Source: Acanthosepion esculentum (Eukaryota; Mollusca; Cephalopoda; Sepiida; Sepiidae). Taken from it: a stretch of DNA of 64,000 nucleotides. The position numbers were made by a program, and so were the translations under genes. Each line of letters starts with the position of its first letter. The first letter of the stretch is position 1. The stretch is from positions 19,770,386-19,834,385 of the forward strand of contig OZ038517.1 in the NCBI GenBank assembly GCA_964036315.1, given 5' to 3'. The notes under the pieces were generated by a model. That model worked only from the letters and a program-made list of their open reading frames with translations, did no database searches and was not told where the DNA came from. Shown in pieces: positions 1 to 10,700 of the stretch.

Positions 1-60
1 AGCTTCATGTAATTAGAATTGCATCAACATCATCATCCCTTGACATTTGTAATCATAGGG

Positions 61-330
61 CGGATCCGAATGCAGAAGCGACACTAACTCTTTTCCACAA
101 CGGTCTGTCAATGGTAGCCATCAGCAATTCTGATACAGTCACACCTGTCCATTGTTTAACATTGTCCAACCAGTTTTGCATTATCGTCCTTTCTTATGTC
201 CACCTTCAACGGTGCCTTGCAAGATGGTCTTTCACAGGCTGCCGTGCCTTGTAATGTGTCCAAACCATGCCATTTTTCTGTTTGACAGTGGCAAGAAGAG
301 GTTCCTGGTGTCCCACAAAACTTTCAACCA
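61..330 (-). pseudogene. LINE reverse transcriptase C-terminal remnant
   Basis: Read on the minus strand, this stretch gives, in broken frames, a tail typical of the C-terminus of LINE ORF2 proteins: a WFGHITRHGSL block, then KTILQGTVEGG, then a basic block, then a short WKR segment and a stop. A stop codon follows GSL, and a frameshift is needed before the last block, so it cannot make a protein. It is a 3' fragment without the polymerase domain. The family is recognised from general knowledge of LINE tails; the exact clade cannot be told from so short a piece. Confidence 0.55.
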
Positions 331-985
331 AATCTTCTCTTTAAAACATTGCTTTTTATAATTCAAAGTTACTTTTTCCTTTTATCACATGCAACCGTAA
401 AACACTTGTAACTAAAATGCGCGTGCACACACACACACACTAGTACACTAAAATAAATAAAATTGTATGATTTTAATTTACAATTTAACATTCTTTTAGT
501 GTTATTTCTGTACATGTTCTTCTTCCTGTGAATTCAAGGTTATTTCTGCTGATATGATGTATGTGACCCCCGCAAAGGGATAGTTCAATCCAATTTAAAA
601 AATTGGACTTCCTCTTTGGAATCTGCTAGGATGTATATCTACATCAGTAGATGGGCGCCCATGCATGGTTCAGTGGGAGTTCAAGAGGTTAGCATGATAG
701 TCCAGAGACAACAATGCAAAAATCACTCTAACACAAGTATCGGTGTCTAAAAGAGAATGCAAATGTTTCTACAGAATGGGATTCTGTAACATACCAGAAT
801 GCAACAAGCGCCTGAGGAAGATAAGGTGTATGTAGCTGAAATGCACGCATGTGTTAAAGGCAAGGAAATGAGTCGGTTAACGATATGCAATAATTAAAAT
901 GCATAAATCTAACAAAATTAACATGCAAATTGTAATTCACTCAGCCATGCTTTTAATAATATTTTTTTTTTTTGTCTCGTTTCAG
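331..985. other. Intron 1 of NDUFB5, no gene seen
   Basis: AT-rich sequence with a short AC microsatellite near 425-440 and a T-tract at 961-973. The T-tract followed by ttcag at 981-985 is the polypyrimidine tract and 3' splice site of the next exon. I see no coding potential or recognisable repeat in the rest. Confidence 0.5.
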
Positions 986-1052
986 CATTTCTATGTTATG
1001 CTCGGTGCTGTCCCACTTAGCTTGCTGACACTCTTTGTCAACCTTTTTATAG
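986..1052 (+). CDS. NDUFB5: NDUFB5 exon (transmembrane segment)
   Basis: First visible exon of the complex I accessory subunit NDUFB5 (SGDH). NDUFB5 sits in the distal part of the membrane arm of mitochondrial NADH:ubiquinone oxidoreductase, in the inner membrane, and has no catalytic residues. The exon follows a T-tract and cag acceptor (983-985) and ends at a gtgagt donor (1053). It encodes 22 residues plus one base. They start HFYVMLGAVP and are mostly hydrophobic, matching the single membrane helix of the family (FY..LG..P...L...N.FIG). The last base joins the next exon to give glycine, which restores the family FIG-AEL junction. The mitochondrial targeting part must lie upstream of the window. 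Confidence 0.85.
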
Positions 1053-1520
1053 GTGAGTTGGACAAATCTTGAACCTGGCTCTCCCTCGGACTGGTTGAGA
1101 TTTTATATTTCATGGAAACAAGAGACGTTTTTCTTTTTTAAAAAAACAACCGAGTTTGTTGTTGTTTCATAACCTTTGCATGACGTGAATTTGCAAAATT
1201 GGATTTCTTAACCCTGCGTTAGTCGCCTCAGATTTCTTGAAATGGATAGTCCCCCTGGCATCTGCCTCCCACGACAACTGTGCAAAACCAGGAGAGTAAT
1301 GGCAAGGAACAAGGGAACAGGTTGGCAACTAGGAATTATGAGTACTTTAAAAATTTATGGGTAGCAAAACACCCCATGTGACTAACACGGTTAATTGAAA
1401 CATTTACATTATTTCTACTGCGTCTACCCATAAACAAAAATATATGCCCTGGAATACAGTGATCGCATCTCTTGTATGAGGGTAAGCCCCCTCCCCTCCT
1501 AGAAAGGAACACCTACCAAG
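1053..1520. other. NDUFB5 intron 2, 5' part
   Basis: Intron sequence after the gtgagt donor. No gene, RNA or clear repeat is seen before the TIR element that begins near 1521. Confidence 0.4.
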
Positions 1521-2526
1521 TACCATATTTTCTGGTTTACAAGACACTATGGCTTGAAAGATACAGCCTAATATTGGAAAGAAATGTCTAAGAAAAAAAA
1601 AAGTCATTCTCATACAACAACACATTCACCATGCGTCCCTCACATACTGGTGCCATGTATTGTTTACATTAATCACTCGTTTGATTTTGTTTCTATGGCA
1701 ATGACATACTAGTCAAGAGCAGAAAGGCTCCTGCCGCTGCTAGTAAACAGAGTATGTTTAATTTCAAATACTGTATTTTCTGCCTTACAAGACAGCTTGG
1801 AAGATGCACCCTAATATTGGAAAGAAATGTCTAAGAAAAGAAAAAGTCATTCTCATACAACAACACATTCACCATGCGTCCCTCACATACTGGTGCCATG
1901 TATTGTTTACATTAATCACTCGTTTGATTTTGTTTCTATGGCAATGACATACTAGTCAAGAGCAGAAAGGCTCCTGCCGCTGCTAGTAAACAGAGTATGT
2001 TTAATTTCAAATACTGTATTTTCTGCCTTACAAGACAGCTTGGAAGATGCACCCTAATATTGGAAAGAAATGTCTAAGAAAAGAAAAAGTCATTCTCATA
2101 CAACAACACATTCACCATGCGTCCCTCACATACTGGTGCCATGTATTGTTTACATTAATCACTCGTTTGATTTTGTTTCTATGGCAATGACGTACCAGTC
2201 AAGAGCAGAAAGGATCCCACCTCTGCTAGTAAACAGATCATCTTTAAGGTTGTGGCTCAGCTCCAGGAAGGTTTATAGTCTTGGAAATACTTGTAACAGC
2301 TAAGTACCGAGGTTACATCATATAAAAGGCTGAATTAGATAGCTAATATTATAGTGTAATGACTCAACATATAAATCCACGTCCCTATCAGTCAAGCCAA
2401 TTAAGTGACCATCCGAAATTATTTGAGCCTGGATATTGCCTTACATTCATCTTGGAAGATGCACACGTATTTTTAGGGTATTTTTTTAGGAGAAAAAATG
2501 CGTCTTGTAAGCCAGAAAATGCAGTA
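1521..2526 (+). mobile_element. TIR element with triplicated 243-bp core
   Basis: The left end reads accatattttctggtttac and the right end carries the reverse complement of a closely similar sequence (gtcttgtaagccagaaaatg near 2502-2521), so the element has imperfect terminal inverted repeats. Between them a 243-bp unit is repeated about three times: the marker aatattggaaag occurs at 1570, 1813 and 2056, exactly 243 bp apart. The element has no transposase. Partial or full relatives occur at 2727-2945 and, in the other orientation, at 45339-46346. Most likely a non-autonomous DNA transposon; the superfamily is not clear to me. Confidence 0.6.
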
Positions 2527-2726
2527 CATCAAATAGCTAAAGCCTGAATCGCCTTGACTAACATGAATGCAATCTGGAAATATCTTTTACCAGACAGTGT
2601 CAAACCCGTGTGTGTTTGTGTGTGTTGCTGGGAAAAAAAAAGAAAAATGAGTTACACACCATCAAATATGGTAATTATTGCTTGTTTTGTACAAAAAAAA
2701 ATCAAGTCCTATAACCTAAAAACAGA

Positions 2727-2945
2727 AATGCTGTATTTTCCAGCTTACAAGATGTTGCGGCTTGGAAGACGCACCCTAATATTGAAAAGAAATGTCTAAG
2801 AAGAAAACAAAAAGTCATTCTCATACAACAACACATTCACCATGCGTTCCTCACATACTGGCACCACGTAGTGTTTACATTAATCACTTGTCCGATTTTG
2901 TTTGTATAGCAATGACGTACTAGTTGGTGGTTAGTAAATATACTA
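2727..2945 (+). mobile_element. Partial copy of the 243-bp TIR element
   Basis: Begins with gctgtattttccagcttac and continues through the same aatattg, tctaag, cattctcatacaacaacac and catgcgt landmarks as the 1521-2526 element, with scattered substitutions. It stops after the gacgtactag landmark, so the right end is missing. AT-rich intron without recognisable content follows to about 3250. Confidence 0.6.
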
Positions 2946-3263
2946 TAAATCTTTTATTGTCCAAGGGTGGTTTTATTTTCATAAAAATGAATTAAAAATA
3001 TGCATGTAAAAAAAAAGTATAAAAAAAAAACAAAATTCATCTTCAGATCCCAAGAACTCGTCACTGCTGGATTCATGTATTTTCTGTTCATAGTCACTTG
3101 GCATTTATTTTAGATATTTTTAGTTTTTGTTCGTAAGCATGACTTGTTTCGTTTCATGAACCAAAAACACCGGGACATGGTGCCTTTGAAGTCTTTCAGG
3201 ATAAAATAAAGACAAAAATTGTCCAACATTTGGATATTTTTATTACGCCGTTCCTTGATCTAT

Positions 3264-3291
3264 GCTTTCGGCTCACATGAGCCATCTTCAG
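3264..3291 (-). ncRNA. Degenerate hammerhead-like core
   Basis: On the minus strand: CTGAAGA (3291-3285), one extra base, a 5-bp stem GGCTC/GAGCC with a 4-nt loop, then GAAA (3269-3266). This is the layout of the hammerhead CUGANGA - stem II - GAAA core and matches better copies elsewhere in the window. No matching stem I or clean stem III flanks it, so it is probably a dead relic. Confidence 0.3.
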
Positions 3292-3328
3292 TGTGGTTAT
3301 ATGGACATTTAAACAAAGATATTTACAA

Positions 3329-3450
3329 TCAAAGATGATATTCTGTTATGTTGTCATAGAACTGCATCATGAATTTACGACCTGCGTCTGCAATTCCACG
3401 ACCATTATCATTGCATAGAATCTTCTACGTCAACAGAATATCATCTTTGA
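3329..3450. repeat. 19-bp perfect inverted repeat
   Basis: TCAAAGATGATATTCTGTT at 3329-3347 is matched by its exact reverse complement ending at 3450, with about 85 bp between the arms. Its purpose is unknown; it may be a hairpin in the intron transcript or the ends of a small element. Confidence 0.6.
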
Positions 3451-3499
3451 CTTTAGTGTAAACCAGACATAGGTCTACTTTTCTACTAATTCATAGTAC

Positions 3500-3780
3500 A
3501 TTATTTACATTATTCGGACTATTGTCCTCATCTTTGTCGCCATGTTTATTACGTTTCGGCCGTTGTATGCTCTGGCCTTCTTCAGGTGGTTGGAATGTCA
3601 AACTGAACCCTTTATTTTGCTCACAGGGGTAGACTGTTCTAGTTCCACATGCCATGTTTAATGGATGTCATTTATCAGTTATCTCCTGTTAATTCCTCTC
3701 TGAAAGTTCTCCACCGCCTTAACCGGGTATTGAACTCACACTCTTTGGGTCCTGTCACTGGATCTAACCAACGCCTTTAT
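3500..3780 (-). mobile_element. SINE-A copy (tRNA-derived SINE)
   Basis: Read on the minus strand it starts with a tRNA-like head: a box-A-like region (gataaaggcgttggtt) and a box-B-like region (gagttcaatacc). A linker with catggcatgtggaactagaa follows, then ataaagggttcag, then the tail cctgaagaaggcc...cggccgaaacg and gatgaggacaatagtccg. The same order occurs at 16720, 18760 and 60255. Octopus tRNA-derived SINEs are well established; I call this family SINE-A only as a local label. Confidence 0.7.
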
Positions 3781-3784
3781 CGCC

Positions 3785-3960
3785 AATAAAGGGTTCAGTT
3801 CGACATTCCAATAATCTGAAGAAGGCTGGAGCATACAACAGCCGAAATGTTGTAATAAATATGGCAACAAAGATGAGGACAATAGTCCGAATAATGTAAA
3901 TAATGTACATAATACCGCATCTCAGAAATATAGACAGATACTAATTCATAGTAGTTTTTG
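3785..3960 (+). mobile_element. SINE-A tail, head-to-head with previous copy
   Basis: The + strand carries the SINE-A body from ataaagggttcagtt through ctgaagaagg, cgaaatgttg and gatgaggacaatagtccg to the CATCTC end. It begins where the minus copy ends, so two tails of about 170 bp face each other as an inverted repeat. The tRNA-like head is missing. Confidence 0.65.
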
Positions 3961-4241
3961 TCCTATGAGACTTGTATTTGACATTAAATAACCTAATAAA
4001 GGTGATTTTTCTAAGTGTAGCTTAAATGTGGCACATGGCCAAAAGTATGGGGCACCCATTGAGGATCAAACTCGGTACTCAGTTGTAATTGATCGAGCAA
4101 GACAAGCTTGCAAACCATTATACGACATCAAGGTCCCCCAACAAGGGTTGATATGTAATTAAATTAACAAACCTAACCTCTTATGAAAATAAACTTTTTT
4201 TTTTTTTTTTATTATTTAATGGTGACATTTTGACTTTCCAG

Positions 4242-4303
4242 GAAAAGCAGAGTTAACTGACATCCCAGAAGGATACGAACCAAAAGAATGGGAATATTCC
4301 TCG
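4242..4303 (+). CDS. NDUFB5: NDUFB5 exon (AELTDIPEGY block)
   Basis: Acceptor ttccag (ends 4241) after a long T-tract; donor gtaagt from 4304. The exon completes the split glycine codon and then encodes KAELTDIPEGYEPKEWEYSS. The AEL..IPEGY.P..WEY pattern directly follows the membrane helix and is diagnostic for NDUFB5 across animals. The frame is closed on both sides: phase 1 in, phase 0 out. This is the best single piece of evidence for the gene. Confidence 0.9.
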
Positions 4304-4564
4304 GTAAGTTGACCAATTTTCCTTCTCTTTGGTGTGTTTATTGCTATAAATGGCTTACTAAGCTGTGCTTTGTCTTGCAATGGGGTAAATGGTTATTGGC
4401 AGGTCGGAAGAATGTATGTATCGCTTTCTTGTCCTTAGGAAGACTTGACTGCTTAGGAAGTCAGGGTTGGAAACACTGATAGGAAACCTAAGATCTAAAC
4501 CTGTTTATTCCTTGTATTATAGATCTTTAACCTTTTACCTTTAACCTTTTTTTTCTTTCTTTCT

Positions 4565-4601
<37 letters not shown>

Positions 4602-6330
4602 TGTAGTGGATCTAAGAATGTTGCGTGAATATTTAAGATTGTGCTGCAAATAAAATAGGCAACATCCACAAACATAAATGATAAGAAATGGCCAAATGGT
4701 AACGATATTCAATCACAACAAAAAATACATATTTGAAACAACAGATTAAATTTTATATACACAATTTACAATTTTGTTTTGTAATGATGTGTGCAAAGGT
4801 ATATTTTAGAGAAAAAGTTCTTTGCTGTTTCGAAAATGTTCAATGTCTTAAAGTTGTCTACCTTTGATTAAAAATGTTGAATTTAACTTGGACAAAAGAT
4901 TTTTCTATGAAAGATATTAAGTGAAAAAGTTTGTTGTGTAAATTTTTCTAATCTCTCATAAAGGAAGTTTGTTTCTCTGGCGGCACATAATTCCCGTGTG
5001 TATCTTTCACGTGTGTGAGTCTTAAATGCGACAAAATTTCGTTTACTGTTTCTATTTATAGTTTTCTTAACAACGAAATCGGCTTGAACTGGTAGCTGTT
5101 GTAAATTTTTTAGAGAAATGCGTGAGCAAATGTTGTATTTTTTATTTTTAGCCCATAGGATTTTTTGAAACGTTTAAATTAGGGATGAATTTGAGAAAGA
5201 TTTTTTATGTCGATTGAGCCTATTTTTGCACAAATTTTGACTGTTTTGTTATGGAAATTTCTCAAAGCTAATTTTATATTTAACAAAATAAGAAGCAAAA
5301 TTACTAAGGCTTTCATTTTATGAAAAAGTGATGCGTTTCTTCGTGTTTACATACAAGAAGAAGACTCTAGCATTTGTTTGCTCTTTCTTTCACCTGACTC
5401 ATAATTATGTCTTCTTGATGAATAAAGTTATTATTTTGTCGTTTATAAACGGACAAAATAATTCACCTTCAGAAAGGCTATCATAGAAGTCAACACTTAG
5501 AGGCCACAGTCTGTTTCATGCTAGATGCAATCATCGGGCCATGAGTGCTGTTATTTTTCTCAGCTATTTATATATACGGGTCAGTGGTGCATTGTGGGTA
5601 GTCATTTTTGGCAGGTGTTTTACTGGAAGTCGTTTATTTGTTTATTTATTTATTTGTGTCAAATTATTTTGCTTGTTTTTATTTAATTTTATTTTTGTTT
5701 TTTATCCTTTATATTTATTTTATTTTTATTTATTTTGATCGGTGTTTTTATTAACGTAGTAAAAATTTGTTTATATAGTTTATTGTGGGTGGTCTATTAT
5801 GCCGGCTATTTTACTGAAAGTCGTTTATTTATTTATTTGGGTCAAATTATTTTGCTTGTTTTTTTTTGTTTTTTTTTATCTTGTATATTATTTATTTATT
5901 ATTTTTATTTTGATCAGTGTTTTTATTAACGTAATAAAAATTTGTTTATATAGCTTATTTAACAGTTTTTGTTTGGGAAGATAATTAAAGCTATTTGTTG
6001 AATTTTGGGATTGATTTTTGTGGTTTGTTCTGACTATTATTTTTTGGCAGGAACAGTTTTTAATTTATTTATTTGGATTGATTATCTTTATTTGTTTTTT
6101 CTAAACGGCTAGTTTATCGGTATCGGTTGTTAGTTTATTTATATATTTGGATGTATTTAGATCAATTTATTATACTTGTCGTTATTTATTTATTACACTG
6201 TATATTTTCTCTTTTTGGTTTTCGATTTTTAAGTAACGCAGTATATTATTTTTATTCATTTTTTTTTTTATCGTTATATAACAGTTATAGCTATTTTTCA
6301 TCCGATTTTTTGTTTTGATTTTTATATATA
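4304..6330. other. NDUFB5 intron 3, T-rich with a tandem duplication
   Basis: Holds a poly-T run near 4566-4596 and a strongly TTTA-rich region. About 185 bp is duplicated in tandem: 5592-5777 and 5778-5952 share the landmarks gtgggt.gtc, agtcgtttattt, caaattattttgcttg and ttttattaacgta in the same order. Short ORFs rich in Leu, Phe and Tyr here are composition artefacts. A ~70-bp block at 5475-5545 also appears inverted at 57635-57705. Confidence 0.5.
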
Positions 6331-6467
6331 CAGTTTAACCCGGATATAAGAGAGATTTTCTCTGGTCCCAAATTAGAGCCATACTTACCTAAACAAAATA
6401 GACCAAACCCGGGTATAAGAGACTTCTTCTCCGGTCCCAACAACTCTCTTATATCCGGGTTACACTG
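6331..6467. mobile_element. Pogo/Tigger-type MITE
   Basis: A 137-bp element with terminal inverted repeats CAGT.TAACCCGGATATAAGAG and its complement (ending ...TATATCCGGGTTACACTG), flanked on both sides by TA (6329-6330 and 6468-6469). Ends of the CAGT..AACC type and a TA target duplication fit the pogo/Tigger branch of Tc1/mariner. It has no coding sequence. A degraded relative lies near 29246-29372. Confidence 0.7.
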
Positions 6468-6552
6468 TATATATAATCTTTGACTCAGTTCATAATACTC
6501 TGCTTTTTAATTAACTTTTTTTCTTTTTTTTTTTTTTTTTTTTTTTTTTCAG

Positions 6553-6659
6553 TCTCCAATCACACAGTTTATCCATAGGATGTGGTTTGAACCAATGCAA
6601 AAATCCTACGAAAAGAAAATGCATGCCCTGTATCTTGAAAATGAGAAGAGAAAGCAATT
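6553..6659 (+). CDS. NDUFB5: NDUFB5 exon (matrix/IMS-side helix)
   Basis: Acceptor ttttcag ends at 6552 after a T-tract; donor gtaagt starts at 6660. Encodes SPITQFIHRMWFEPMQKSYE and on to KKMHALYLENEKRKQ, ending two bases into a leucine codon. It corresponds to the family block H.I.R.......P...YE..MA.L..E.E... The frame is continuous with the previous exon (phase 0 in, phase 2 out). Charged, probably helical sequence outside the membrane. Confidence 0.88.
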
Positions 6660-7113
6660 GTAAGTAACTGTGTTTCCTCAAGAAAACATGTCGGTTCCAA
6701 AGTGTGTTGTACTTTTTCTCATTTCTTTGATACTTATCAGGGATTCTGGGGACAATAAGATACACAGCTCTCTCTGCACAGTAAATCATTACTTTCTCTT
6801 TCGATTGTCTTGGGCTCTAAGATATTACATTGTAGTTCATTAAAATCATTGCCGTCCAAGTTCCCATCTGTCCTTATCATTGAACTTTCTTCATATCATG
6901 CCAAAGGATGGACTAATTATTTGACAAATTGAGGGAAAAGAAATGGCTTACAGGTCAAATAAGCTACAAAAGATCAAGTCCAACTTTTGGCACAACTGAG
7001 GCGGGTTTGAAAACACATGAGCATTATCACCTCTTCTTTCTTTCTTCCCACTGAAATCAAACGATGATATATCTTCTCTACTTTTCCTCGCATCTAAAAC
7101 AGAACCGTCCATT

Positions 7114-7558
7114 ATTTATGGGATACTGGTAAGGCAAAATGATTTATGGGATACTGGTAAGGCATAATGATTTATGGGATACTGGTAAGGCAAAATGATT
7201 TATGGGATACTGGTAAGGCATAATGATTTATGGGATACTGGTAAGGCAAAATGATTTATGGCATACTGGTAAGGCATAATGATTTATGGGATACTGGTAA
7301 GGCAAAATGATTTATGGCATACTGGTAAGGCATAATGATTTATGGGATACTGGTAAGGCAAAATGATTTATGGGATACTGGTAAGGCATAATGATTTATG
7401 GGATACTGGTAAGGCATAATGATTTATGGGATACTGGTAAGGCATAATGATTTATGGGATACTGGTAAGGCAAAATGATTTATGGGATACTGGTAAGGCA
7501 TAATGATTTATGGGATACTGGTAAGGCATAATGATTTATGGGATTACTGGTAAGGTAT
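7114..7558 (+). repeat. 28-bp minisatellite, ~16 copies
   Basis: The unit atttatgggatactggtaag plus gcaaaatg or gcataatg repeats about 16 times in the intron. The units alternate irregularly between the aaaatg and taatg endings, and a few read ggcatac in place of gggatac. One unit near the end has an extra t. The variation is slight, so expansion looks recent. Intron sequence without recognisable content lies on both sides (6660-7113 and 7559-7786). Confidence 0.9.
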
Positions 7559-7786
7559 AACAAACTTAGAAACCTACAGAATTATAATGATATAGAAAAT
7601 GAGCGAGGTTGAAAGCCTCGTACAGCAGAATTCTTTAAGTCTGATAAAAGTTATACTGAGCATGAAAATTAAATAATAGGAACATTTCCATGGAAGACTA
7701 GTCAAGATAACTTAACCCAAATGTTTAAATATACATTTGTAACTTTCAGTTCATTTTTTGTAGATTTACATAATTTTTTTTTTGTA

Positions 7787-10700
7787 TTAGGTTGGTACAC
7801 ATGAAATGACATATTTTTTGGTTGGTTGTTGCTCTGGTCATCAAATGAAGTAACCTCCTTAGTATATAAAAAAAAATTTTGACTTATTCCTGACTCTTTA
7901 TTTAGATAATTTTTCTTTCATTCCTACTCATAAGCCCAAATATAAATGATTACAATGAAATAATGTTGAATAATCTTACTGTATTGAGTACGAACTGGGG
8001 GGGGGGGGATATCAAATCATTACATGCGATAATAAATGAATACTCTTTGACAACAGTGAGAGAGTAGATCAGTAGCTAGATGCAAGTGAATCACCAAAAT
8101 AATACCCAAAACCTCTATTGTATCCTAAAAAGTTAATGGTTACTGTATGGTGGTCTTTCAAAGGTGTTATTCATTTTGGTTCAAGGGAAAACAATAATAG
8201 CAACCTCGTTTTGTAGAGAAATTGTGTATATGAATGAAAAATTGAAAAAGAAACATCCTAGACTTGTGAAGAGGGATGGCCTAATTTTGCTATGACAACG
8301 CACGGCCACACCCTTCTCAATCAACTGTCCAAATGCTGCATAGCCTTAAATCTGAAATTTTGCCTCATCCTCCATATTCACCTGATATCTCTCCTACTGA
8401 TTATCACTTATTTAAGCATTTTGAGCTTTTCATAGGCAATAAGACATTCTCCAATAAGATATAATTGAAGCATTTCAACTTCTCAATTGACTGTCCAATA
8501 AGATGCATAGCCTGAAATCTGAAATTTTGCCTCATCCTCCATATTCAGTTGATATCTCTCCTACTGATTATCACTTATTTAAGCATTTTGAGCTTTTCAT
8601 AGGCAATAAGACATTCTCCAATAAGATATAATTGAAGTATTTCAACTTCTCAATTAACTGTCCAATAAGATGCATAGCCTGAAATCTGAAATTTTGCCTC
8701 AACCTCCATATTCACCTGATATCTCTCCTACTGATTATCACTTATTTAAGCATTTTGAGCTTTTCATATGCAATAAAACATTCTCCAATAAGATATAATT
8801 GAAGCATTTCAACTTCTCAATTAACTGTCCAATAAGATGCATAGCCTGAAATCTGAAATTTTGCCTCAACCTCCATATTCACCTGATATCTCTCCTACTG
8901 ATTATCACTTATTTAAGCATTTTGAGCTTTTCATATGCAATAAAACATTCTCCAATAAGATATAATTGAAGCATTTCAACTTCTCAATTAACTGTCCAAT
9001 AAGATGCATAGCCTGAAATCTGAAATTTTGCCTCATCCTCCATATTCACCTGATATCTCTCCTACTGATTATCACTTATTTAAGCATTTTGAGCTTTTCA
9101 TATGCAATAAAACATTCTCCAATAAGATATAATTGAAGCATTTCAACTTCTCAATTAACTGTCCAATAAGATGCATAGCCTGAAATCTGAAATTTTGCCT
9201 CATCCTCCATATTCACCTGATATCTCTCCTACTGATTATCACTTATTTAAGCATTTTGAGCTTTTCATATGCAATAAAACCTTCTCCAATAAGATATAAT
9301 TGAAGCATTTCAACTTCTCAATTAACTGTCCAATAAGATGCATAGCCTGAAATCTGAAATTTTGCCTCATCCTCCATATTCACCTGATATCTCTCCTACT
9401 GATTATCACTTATTTAAGCATTTTGAGCTTTTCATATGCAATAAAACATTCTCCAATAAGATATAATTGAAGCATTTCAACTTCTCAATTAACTGTCCAA
9501 TAAGATGCATAGCCTGAAATCTGAAATTTTGCCTCATCCTCCATATTCACTTGATATCTCTCCTACTGATTATCACTTATTTAAGCATTTTGAGCTTTTC
9601 ATATGCAATAAAACATTCTCCAATAAGATATAATTGAAGCATTTCAACTTCTCAATTAACTGTCCAATAAGATGCATAGCCTGAAATCTGAAATTTAGCC
9701 TCATCCTCCATATTCACTTGATATCTCTCCTACTGATTATCACTTCTTTAAGTATTTTGAGCTTTTCATATGCAATAAGACATTCTCCAATAAGATATAA
9801 TTGAAGCATTTCAACTTCTCAATTAACTGTCCAATAAGATGCATAGCCTGAAATCTGAAATTTTGCCTCATCCTCCATATTCACTTGATATCTCTCCTAC
9901 TGATTATCACTTATTTAAGCATTTTGAGCTTTTCATATGCAATAAAACATTCTCCAATAAGATATAATTGAAGCATTTCAACTTCTCAATTAACTGTCCA
10001 ATAAGATGCATAGCCTGAAATCTGAAATTTTGCCTCATCCTCCATATTCACTTGATATCTCTCCTACTGATTATCACTTATTTAAGTATTTTGAGCTTTT
10101 CATATGCAATAAGACATTCTCCAATAAGATATAATTGAAGCATTTCAACTTCTCAATTAACTGTCCAATAAGATGCATAGCCTGAAATCTGAAATTTTGC
10201 CTCATCCTCCATATTCACTTGATATCTCTCCTACTGATTATCACTTATTTAAGTATTTTGAGCTTTTCATATGCAATAAAACATTCTCCAATAAGATATA
10301 ATTGAAGCATTTCAACTTCTCAATTAACTGTCCAATAAGATGCATAGCCTGAAATCTGAAATTTAGCCTCATCCTCCATATTCACTTGATATCTCTCCTA
10401 CTGATTATCACTTCTTTAAGTATTTTGAGCTTTTCATATGCAATAAGACATTCTCCAATAAGATATAATTGAAGCATTTCAACTTCTCAATTAACTGTCC
10501 AATAAGATGCATAGCCTGAAATCTGAAATTTTGCCTCATCCTCCATATTCACTTGATATCTCTCCTACTGATTATCACTTATTTAAGCATTTTGAGCTTT
10601 TCATAGGCAATAAGACATTCTCCAATAAGATATAATTGAAGCATTTCAACTTCTCAATTGACTGTCCAATAAGATGCATAGCCTGAAATCTGAAATTTTG

